Below are positions 56,818 to 64,000 of a DNA stretch of 64,000 bases, piece after piece (positions within the stretch are counted from its first letter, which is position 1; every line of letters begins with the position of its first letter). A model generated the notes under the pieces. The model was not told the origin of the DNA and made no database searches. It saw only the letters and a program-made list of their open reading frames with translations. Origin of the DNA: Eurosta solidaginis (taxonomy: Eukaryota; Arthropoda; Insecta; Diptera; Tephritidae); the NCBI RefSeq assembly GCF_040869045.1, contig NC_090319.1, positions 394,025,601 to 394,089,600 of the forward strand, written 5' to 3'. The translations under genes and the position numbers were made by a program.

Positions 56818-57835
56818 AACTTCCCGTTGAGCTAGACACTTGATACTTAGAACATAGTTCAGATCTGGGGGACATTACGATGCAAGTGAAAAAAAAAAAA
56901 AAATCCGCTAGGTGGCGAACGGATCGAGATATACAGAAAATGAATTTTAAAATGGAAATTTTGTGATCTACTTTTAACTAACTTCTCGCTGATCCAGAGA
57001 CTTGAAACTTAGCACATAGTTTGCGAGTCGATGGGACTACAATTCGTGGAAAACAAAATGTCGCCAGGTGGCAGACGGTTCGATATAAACGAAAATCCCT
57101 GAAAAAACCCAGGGATTTTTGCGATCGACTTTTAAGTAACTTCCCGGTGAGCTAGAGACTTGAAACTTGGGCCGTGATTCAGAACCCGGTGGCAATGCAA
57201 TATTTGATCAAAAAACTTTCGCTACGTGGAGCATGGATCGATATATTAAGCAAATTAATTTTGAATTGGGAATCTTTCAATCCATTTTTAACTAACTTCT
57301 CGGTAACATAGAGACTTGAAACCTGGCACATAGTTCGCGGCTTAGTGACAATACAATTCACTGAAAACAAAATTCCGCTAGGTGGCGCGCTAAGTGAGAT
57401 AACTACAAATCCTTGAAAAACGAGGGGTATCTTGCAATCGATATTTGATTAACTTCCCGGTGAGCTGGAGATATGAAACTTGAGCCGTACGTCAGAACCC
57501 GGTGACAATGCAATATTTTATCAAAAAAAAAAAAAAATTCCGCTAGGTGGCCATGGATCGAGATTTTGGGAAAATTAATTTTAATTTGGGAATCTTTCAA
57601 TCCTTTTTTAACTAACTTCCCGGTTACCTAGAGACTTGGAACTTGGCACTTAGTTACAGGCCTGGTGAAAATACAACTTATAGAAAACAAAGTTCCGCTA
57701 GGTGGCGCGCCAAGTGAGAGAACTACAAATCCTTGAAAAACGAGGAGAATTTTGCAATCGATTTTTGAGTAACTTCCTGGATATCTAGAGACCTGAAACC
57801 TGAAATATAGTTAAAAACTCGTTGAAGGCCCAACT
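56818..57835 (+). repeat. Dimeric satellite array, monomer about 159 bp, seven units
   Basis: The mark TTC(C/T)(C/T)G followed by x-AGAGACTTGAAAC recurs at 56821, 56983, 57141, 57297, 57454, 57617 and 57774, giving spacings of 162, 158, 156, 157, 163 and 157 bp. Units alternate. Type A has GTTCAGAACCCGGTG-CAATGCAAT and ATGGATCGA-AT with AATTAATTTT. Type B has GGCACATAGTT, ACAATACAA-TC, GAAAACAAA, GGTGGCGCGC and CTACAAATCCTTGAAAAACG. The order is A-B-A-B-A-B-A, so the true repeat is a dimer of about 317 bp. CCGCTAGGTGGC is common to both types. The divergent array around 22.4-28.3 kb belongs to the same superfamily. Confidence 0.85.
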
Positions 57836-58141
57836 CAATGCACGTCCTTGCATACTTTTAGGCGTACGCGACTTTCACCACGATTCTTTTGGACTTTCAG
57901 GCGTATGCGAATTCACCACGATTTTCAGATGTGCAAATTAAGTGGCTGACAAACGAGGTGGAATTCTGTTGTTATGATGCGAGGTAGAATTCTATTGTTT
58001 TCGCCAGTGTTGTCAGCGAAAATACCACTAATTAATTCTCTTAAATCTTGCTACTTTGAACAAATAAATAAAGATAAGAATTTTCACTTAGGAATTACTT
58101 AAATTACTAATCAAAGTTGCAATTGCCTTTTGTAGCCAGCA
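57836..58141. other. No gene recognised
   Basis: Contains a short direct repetition (GAGGTGGAATTCTGTTGTT and GAGGTAGAATTCTATTGTTT, about 57954-57995, and GGCGTACGCGA/GGCGTATGCGA near 57861-57911). No frames of interest. Confidence 0.4.
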
Positions 58142-59002
58142 CAGTAGACGCTCACAAATTAGAACCACTTTGTTTTTAGGGTGATTCTAATTTATGAAAA
58201 ATTCTAATTCCTGGACGTTTTTTTATTTGTATAAAACCTTAAAAATTAAGTCAATTTGCATTACAAAAACTACAATGAAGTTTTTATTATTCAATTTTGT
58301 TCACAAAAATAACAAAAAATTAGGTAACAATCCAGTACAATACATATCACATGTTTTTTTTTTATTAAATATACATATATGTATATATACGGTAAACTAA
58401 AAAAAGATCCAAAAAACAAAAACTCCAATTACAATAAATATATTTTTTCATTAAAGATACATAAAATATCGATAGAAATACATTAAAAAAGCCAAAAATG
58501 AATCAAAAACTTCATAATTAATATTCAGCTATGTGCAAAGATTTTTTGTTAGCATCATGATAGGTATAAGAAACAGCATTTAAAATTGATGATTTATTCG
58601 ATTTGATACAGCTGATTTAAGATGGCGCCACATCAAATTCTGCTTCCCTTGAACACCTTTGTCAAGCTTTTCCAAGATCTGAACTTTGGTTTTCTTACGT
58701 TTATTTGGAATTTCAGCGAATTACTTTTACTTTTAAACCAAAATTCCAAAACGCGTGCACGCGTATCGAATTTCACACAAAAACTGTACAGAACCCCGAC
58801 GAAAATCCAACGACTACGGAGGGTAACATGAATAAATTGGGGATTCTCCTTTTTATGTCTATTTTGCAACAAAAAAAAACAAAATACGCTCAGAAATTAG
58901 AATTTTCTATTCTAATTTCAGATCGTGTAATGTATTGAAAACGTCGATTCCAATTTCTGGATATTCTAATTACTAAAGGTTCTAATTTGTGAGCGACTAC
59001 TG
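58142..59002. mobile_element. pogo/Tc1-like non-autonomous element (861 bp)
   Basis: CAGTAGACGCTCACAAATTAG at the left and the complement of CAGTAGTCGCTCACAAATTAG at the right form a terminal inverted repeat of at least 24 bp with one mismatch. TA follows the right end; at the left the expected TA is CA. CAGT starts and TA targets fit the pogo branch of the Tc1/mariner superfamily. Further CTAATT-containing subterminal repeats lie at both ends (58188-58212 and 58895-58985). No transposase is recognisable. A perfect 14-bp palindrome ACGCGTGCACGCGT (58751-58764) sits near the centre in otherwise AT-rich sequence. Confidence 0.7.
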
Positions 59003-59016
59003 TACTAGAAATAGAA

Positions 59017-59397
59017 AATAAAAAGATGATACAAAAAATTTTAAGGACTACCTTTATATAAATGGACCAAAAAATATAAGGAAATTTTTGCTTTAATATA
59101 GACATAGTCTTGTGGAGTTTTGACTAAAAGAATTTTGGGATTTAAAATTATAAAGGTAGAGCGCGTGTTTAAATTTTAACTAATCAATTAGTTAATCCCA
59201 AGTACATGGTTTGTCTTAAATAGAAAGATTGCGCTCCACCTTTATAATTTTAAATCCCAAAATCCTTTTACAAGAGCTATTGTTAAAGTTTTTTAGTCAA
59301 AATTCAACAATACTATGTATTAAAGCAAAAATTACCTTATATTTTTGGTCCATTTATATAAAGGTAGTCCTTAAAATTTTTTTATCATCTTTTTATT
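59017..59397. mobile_element. Foldback MITE family B, copy 2 (381 bp)
   Basis: The ends AATAAAAAGATGATA and AAGGACTACCTTTATATAAA-TGGACC are inverted at both sides, and the inverted homology continues through AAAATATAAGG, GCTTTAATA, TTGACTAAAA, TTTTGGGATTTAAAATTATA and AAGGTAGAGCG, so almost the whole element is a palindrome around a loop near 59170-59210. The ends match the split copy at 28261-31824. It starts 14 bp after the pogo-like element. Non-coding. Confidence 0.8.
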
Positions 59398-59857
59398 ATT
59401 CATAAGCACTTTCCATGCAGAAATGCACTTTTAGTACTTAGATACGGAGAGTAAAAATTAAGTGGCAACCATTGCTAAAATTGTGACTTTGAAGGTCCGC
59501 CCTTTTAGTGGTACGGTCTATGCCATGGAATGCATTTAGTGTGCTTGCCGTCCATATTAAAAGTTGCAGGCTCAAGTCCGACACCATGCAACATCGAAAT
59601 ACTTAAAAGCATTTTGAAAACGACACACAGTCTATTTCTGTTACTTAAAGCTCTTCACCAAAAACTCAATCCGATTAAAACCACCTGATTCCTTAATAAT
59701 AATATAATCAAAAGTTATAAGGCTGGACCCTAATGGCAAGTCTTATATTAAACGTTAACAGCCGGGCCAGTAAAATGCACTCCATTAAGGAAGAGTAAGT
59801 AAATATCTATACTAAAAATGTTATAACAACCGAAACTTTTTATTTCTAATATCGACC
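59398..59857. other. No gene; weak tRNA-like motif
   Basis: A B-box-like GGCTCAAGTCCGA at about 59570 follows an AGTGGTACGG-TCTATGCC segment (59508-59525) that vaguely resembles an A box. This may be one more SINE-head relic, but the evidence is thin. Confidence 0.25.
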
Positions 59858-59863
59858 TTTATT
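59858..59863 (-). other. Polyadenylation signal of peptide gene 2
   Basis: AATAAA on the minus strand, 71 bp after the stop codon at 59934. Confidence 0.6.
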
Positions 59864-59933
59864 ATGCACATATTGAAGTTCTACATATATTTGCCATTAC
59901 ATGTACTACATTAGATCCACAGAGCGAAGCGTC

Positions 59934-60213
59934 CTAAACTACAGCGACACCTGCAACAGCTCCAGCTAAAGCGCTGCCAGCAGAAATCACATTACCTATA
60001 TGATGAATTTTATCCGTGGCCTTGTGCTAATAACAAAAAGAGATAAAATTTAAAAGTTTATTTAGTTAACAATTCAGTTGAGTAGTCATCGCTACAGCAA
60101 GACCTCACCACATCGTGCTTGAGTTTATGAAGGAAACGTGCCTCCACAGTCTGCTGATAGAACAAGCAGAAAATCAGGAGACCTACGACGATCAAATACT
60201 TAGCGTTGAACAT
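59934..60213 (-). CDS. Stomoxyn/cecropin-like antimicrobial peptide precursor, gene 2 (two exons)
   Basis: Exon 1 is 60213-60109 and exon 2 is 60026-59934. The 82-bp intron (GTGAGG donor, TTGTTATTAG acceptor) falls at exactly the same codon and phase as in gene 1. The precursor has 65 residues. The first 35 differ from gene 1 at only five positions, including the same signal peptide and V-E-A cleavage site and the mature start R-F-L-H-K. Exon 2 is much more diverged and shorter: H-K-A-T-D-K-I-H-H-I then a glycine/alanine/valine tail (G-S-A-L-A-G-A-V-A-G). The mature peptide would have 40 residues, five Lys/Arg, two acidic residues and five histidines, so a weaker basic helix and a longer hydrophobic tail than gene 1. 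Frame, splice signals, TATA box and poly-A signal are all intact, so it is probably functional. The role is inferred as for gene 1. Confidence 0.78.
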
Positions 60214-60264
60214 TTTCTTTTCTAACAATTTCACTGAATAAACTATTTCTACCTTGCAATGTTG

Positions 60265-60272
60265 CTTTTATA
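60265..60272 (-). promoter_or_regulatory. TATA box of peptide gene 2
   Basis: TATAAAAG on the minus strand, 52 bp before the ATG, in the context ATATAAAAGC shared with gene 1. The leader sequences downstream of it are not otherwise alike. Confidence 0.7.
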
Positions 60273-60416
60273 TGAATTTTATAAGACTGTGAAGCACCTT
60301 CAAGTGCTCTGATAACGAAAATTTCACCGAAGTTCGTCAACAAAATTAAGTACTTGTAGAATTAATAGATTTGAAAAAGATTTTAATGCATTTATCAATA
60401 TTTCTTATTTGCATAA

Positions 60417-61816
60417 TTTTTATACTCAGCTGAGCAGAGCTCACAGAGTATATTAACTTTGTTAGCATAACGGTACCCCGTAACGGCATAAACTAATCGA
60501 GATAGATATAGACTTCTATATATCAAAATTATATGGGCGAAAAAATAAATTTATTTAGCCATGTCCGTCCGTCCGTCCGTCCGTAAACACTATAACTTGA
60601 GTAAATATTGCGGTATCTTAATGAAGTTTGGTATGTTGGTTCCTGGGCACTCATCTCAGATCGCTACTTAAAATGAATGAAATCGGACTATAACCACGCC
60701 CACTTTTTCGATATCGAAAATTTCGAAAAACCGAAAAAGTGCGATAATTCATTACCAAAGACGGATACAGCGCTGAAACTCGGTAGGTGAGTTGACCTTA
60801 TGACGCAGCATAGAAAATTTGTAAAATTTTGGACAATGGGCGTGGCACCGCCCACTTTTAAAAGAAGGTATTTAAAAGTTTTGCAAGCTGTAATTTGGCA
60901 GTCGTTGAGGATATCATGATGAAATTTGGCAGAAACGTTAATCCTATTATTATATATGTGCTAAATGAAAATTTGCAAAATCGGATGACGAACACGCCCA
61001 CTTTTTAAAAAAAAAAATTTTTAAGTCAAATTTTAACAAAAAATTTAATATCTTTACAGTATATAAGTAAATTATGTCAACATTCATCTCCAGTAATGAT
61101 ATGGTGCAACAAAATACAACAAAAGAAAATTTCAAAATGGGCGTGCCTTCGCCCTTTTTCATTTAATTTGTCTAGAAAATTCGAAAATTTCGAAAAATGA
61201 AAAAAATGCCACAATTCTATACCAAATATTAAAAAAGAGATGAAACATGGTAATTGGATTGCTTTATTGGCGCAAAATATAACTTTAGAAAAAACTTTCT
61301 AAAATGGGTGTGACACCTACCATATTAAGTAGAAGAAAATGAAAAAGTTCTGCAGGGTTAAAACAAAAGCCCCTGGAATCATGGCAGGAATACTGTTCGT
61401 GGTATTACATATGTATATAAATAAATTAGCGATACCCGACAGATGATGTTCTGGGTCACCCTGGTCCACATTTTGGTCGATATCTCGAAAACGCCTTCAC
61501 ATATACAACTTAGGGCTACTCGCTTTTAAAATACCCATTAACACCTTTCATTTTATACCCATATCGTACAAACACATTATAGACACCTCTGGTCCACCTT
61601 TATGGCGATATCTCGAAAAGGCGTCCACTTATTAGAACTAAGGCCCACTCCCTTTTAAAATACTTATTAACACCTTTCATTTGATACCCATGTCATATAA
61701 ACACATTCCAGGGTTACCCTAGGTTCATTTTCCCTTATTTTGTCTCCAAAGGTCCCAGCTGAGTATGTAATGTTCGGTTACACCCGAACTTAGCCTTCCT
61801 TACTTGTTACTTTTTA
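60417..61816 (-). repeat. Dispersed repeat family D, copy 3 (1.4 kb)
   Basis: Reading the minus strand it starts AAAAAGTAACAAGTAAGGAA, has the TTCGG-GTGTAA-CCGAA hairpin, and ends CTCAGCTGAGTATAAAAA at 60417. It has the same internal deletion junction as copy 2 (AATTTTCTAGACAAATTAAA near 61165-61185) and one extra unit of about 165 bp (GGTATCAAATGAAAGGTGTTA is present twice, near 61525-61560 and 61670-61695). It lies 204 bp upstream of peptide gene 2 and points toward it, mirroring copy 2 and gene 1. Confidence 0.8.
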
Positions 61817-63348
61817 TGTTTGCACTTCTATCACAGAATCAGATAATTTTATTTACACAAAATGCAAAAACAATATAGCAACTTAAAAAGTAACTTGAAA
61901 GTGAGGGTTATTCGAAACAAAAATAAAACAACCTTGATAGTCCTCTGAACGCTTACTAAAATGTAAGTACACCTGTTCCGAGAAACATCTCCGGAGTCTT
62001 TTACAGGTGATTAATGGATTGAGCAATTTACCGACTATACAGAATATTGAAACCCAGTGATTTGCATAGCTTTAAAAAATCGGATATATTACTTGTCCAT
62101 ATGTATAAACTACCCTGCAGCGAATATGGGAGAGATAGTCACGAAAAGCGACAGTTTCGCACAACAGGTGCCAATCGGATGCAGAGCGAAGCAATTGGTA
62201 GCCATACTTGTACCAACAGCGCTGAAGTCGGAGCCATATGAATTTAAATTAATTACTCAAAGGCACCGGCTATTTCAAAAGGTCTGCACAGGCGGACAAC
62301 TGCCATTTCGCAGGACATCACAATTTTAAAAATATCAGTTAGAAGCACTACGAGGGGACAGAATTAGAACTAGTACCGTCTTTTAATCCAATAGTTCTGC
62401 GCTAGCTCGTAACAAGTGTGATTCGCTGCAGGGTAACTTCTCAATTCCATGCGGTAGTGAGTTTGCATTTAGGGCCAATAGGCTGTTTAGGAAAAACCGA
62501 TGCTGAAACAAGTAATACCAAATTGTATACTGATATAAATTACTGTTAAGTAGGAAGTATTAAAATTAAGACAACTGGTTCAGTAAGAATATTAGCAACT
62601 TGTAGTGCGGCGTTCTACTTTTAATATTTTTCTACAAATAGGCGGGATGTACATTACTATGTTTTTACGGAGTCTGCTAGGGTAGTTGTTTTTTTGCTCT
62701 TCAGGGCAGAAACTCACTCGAAACGTTTGCTAAATCACTGCCTACGGCGACCGCATTTAGAACTTTCGCTATGATAGGCAGGCACACACCAACGTGCCAC
62801 GGCGCCCTGTCATATGTGTCACTGAATTTTTGCTCGAAGTAGTTGCTTTAAAGTTGTTTTGGTTTTTTCAACAATTAATTTTATTGAAAGTTATGTCAAA
62901 GAGCTACTGCTCTCTTTAAAACTCTACTTAACTATGACTAACAATATAATCCCATAATATATAATTACCTGAGGCGAAGTAGATAAGTACTTAATAAAAC
63001 AAATAACGAAAACAATCAAACAATGTCTACTGCCAATTTCAGTAACTAAAGAAAACGAGAAAAAAATTATTAAATTATTTCAATTTCAATATTCTTCTTT
63101 CAGGAATCTTAGCTCTTAACCTTTCGCAAGGTAGAATTTAAAAAAAATTTCTGTCATCAACACGTTGGCAAATAAAATTTTGGTAAATTTTTTAAAAAGG
63201 ATAGTTGAGGTAGAAAGGGAAATTTTCGTAAAATGTGGCAAATATATCAGAATTTTGGTAAAGTGGCTACACTCCCCTGACTCTAGACCTTCCATTTGCC
63301 AGATGTTCTCTAAATAAGGTAAAGGAAATAATTTTTGGATAGGATAAA
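61817..63348. other. No gene recognised
   Basis: The frames at 62047-62329 have no recognisable domain. A GC-richer stretch at 62745-62815 (CGACCGCATTTAGAAC, CCAACGTGCCACGGCGCC) looks repeat-derived but has no partner here. A pyrimidine-rich acceptor-like TTCTTCTTTCAG ends at about 63103. Confidence 0.35.
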
Positions 63349-63594
63349 ATGGATGTATCTAATAAAAAGCTAAACTACAGCTACAGGCTGTATTTTTTTG
63401 ATGTCCTGAACAATACTGTCACTATAACACAAGGCACAAGGGATCAAAACATTGTAAACATAGGAAACAGTGTCAATATATATTGTGGTGGAAGTTCCAA
63501 TTTTACAAATAAAGTCGATGTTTCTGAACGATGCTTGTCGCTTTCGTCAAAAACTGCAAAATCTGCTTTTGGGGAAAAAATTTCTATATTATGA
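63349..63594 (+). CDS. Possible gene fragment or terminal exon, unknown protein
   Basis: An 81-codon frame starting at ATG 63349. It has no signal peptide at this start. The middle reads I-V-N-I-G-N-S-V-N-I-Y-C-G-G-S-S and then S-E-R-C-L-S-L-S-S, so two cysteines about 20 residues apart in a beta-strand-like context. This vaguely recalls the N-terminal part of dipteran secreted non-specific endonuclease-like proteins, but the match is too weak to name. Codon use is less extreme than in surrounding AT-rich DNA, and AATAAA follows at 63662, 68 bp after the stop, as expected for a last exon. It could also be a pseudogene fragment. Confidence 0.3.
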   Translation: MDVSNKKLNYSYRLYFFDVLNNTVTITQGTRDQNIVNIGNSVNIYCGGSSNFTNKVDVSERCLSLSSKTAKSAFGEKISIL

Positions 63595-64000
63595 ATTTAA
63601 TGTAATATTGTTGTTCCACTAACTTAAATGTATATATTAAGTATCTATGTATGTAATTACCAATAAACATATAGAAAATATATTGTGCATTGTTTAATTG
63701 TCTTGAACTTATTTGCAAAATCCAGAAGAGTTTCTATTTAAAACTAATCTCTATGAATCGCAGATGTTTTCCCTCTAATTTAGACATTTGTAAGGGGAAT
63801 GTGTCCTTTCGGAATACGCACACACACACAAATATTTTTGCATTTTAAGATTTGTAAATATTTTCACCGTCTCGCATACCAATGTACCAACAATAAATTT
63901 GTATAATAAATAAATTAACACGCCATTCCGTGCCAACAACAACAACAACTTACCGAAGCATTTCCTTCAGCGCATAATTTCACTCCACCTTCTGAAAGGA
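63595..64000. other. 3' flank; poly-A signal and microsatellites
   Basis: AATAAA at 63662-63667 may serve the frame ending at 63594. Short CACACACACACA (63819-63831) and CAACAACAACAACAA (63935-63949) repeats follow. The window ends without another gene. Confidence 0.4.

Noticed and set aside
1..64000. CRISPR arrays, bacterial operons, integrons or phage genes
   Set aside because: Direct repeats found are satellites, tandem duplications or transposon ends; gene structure, introns and poly-A signals are eukaryotic.

Overview
This window looks like intergenic or deep-intronic DNA from a higher fly (Diptera), most likely a tephritid fruit fly. It is AT-rich and full of TACA/TATG microsatellites. 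It carries fly-type transposons (LOA-clade and RTE-like LINEs, hobo-like and ZMYM/ZBED-like hAT elements, Ty3-type LTR pieces) and many MITEs. The tephritid assignment is inference from the repeat repertoire; the dipteran assignment is stronger because of the peptide genes below. No housekeeping gene was recognised.

The only convincing host genes are two small two-exon genes near the right end, at 56340-56641 (+) and 59934-60213 (-). Each encodes a secreted, basic, helix-forming peptide with a signal peptide ending in V-E-A, a phase-0 intron of 82-83 bp after codon 35, and a glycine/alanine/valine-rich C-terminus. They resemble the stomoxyn/cecropin type of dipteran antimicrobial peptide. They are paralogues pointing at each other, about 3.3 kb apart. 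Each has a TATAAAAG box just upstream of its ATG, and each has a copy of the same dispersed repeat upstream in the matching orientation, so the block reads as an inverted duplication. The space between them holds a dimeric satellite (period about 159 bp), a pogo-like element and a foldback MITE.

Layout: 1-2.6 kb, SINE relic and a MITE. 2.6-5.2 kb, a hAT element with an intact 8-bp target duplication and a SINE inside it. 6-22 kb, mostly gene-free, with SINE relics, a 406-bp foldback palindrome, a second MITE copy and an inverted pair of tRNA-like SINE heads. 22.4-28.3 kb, a divergent satellite split by a nearly full-length LOA LINE (minus strand, 12-bp target duplication). 28.3-31.8 kb, a foldback MITE split by an RTE-like LINE. 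32-33.2 kb, an old RTE relic. 33.2-40.1 kb, three LTRs of one family at ATAT sites. 34.3-35.8 kb, a dispersed repeat. 40.1-42.7 kb, a hobo-like hAT broken by a MITE and a 58-bp tandem duplication. 43.5-44.4 kb, a non-autonomous hAT. 45.1-45.8 kb, a Ty3-type protease fragment next to an LTR. 49.8-51.4 kb, a second, 5'-truncated RTE copy. 52.6-53.7 kb, a CR1/Jockey-like LINE 3' end. 53.8-61.8 kb, the repeat and peptide-gene block. 62-64 kb, unassigned, with one possible terminal exon.

All transposon genes seen here are broken by stops, frameshifts or deletions. The 406-codon RT frame of the second RTE copy is the least damaged. Boundaries were read by eye; those defined by target duplications or terminal repeats are accurate to a few bases, and the others are approximate.
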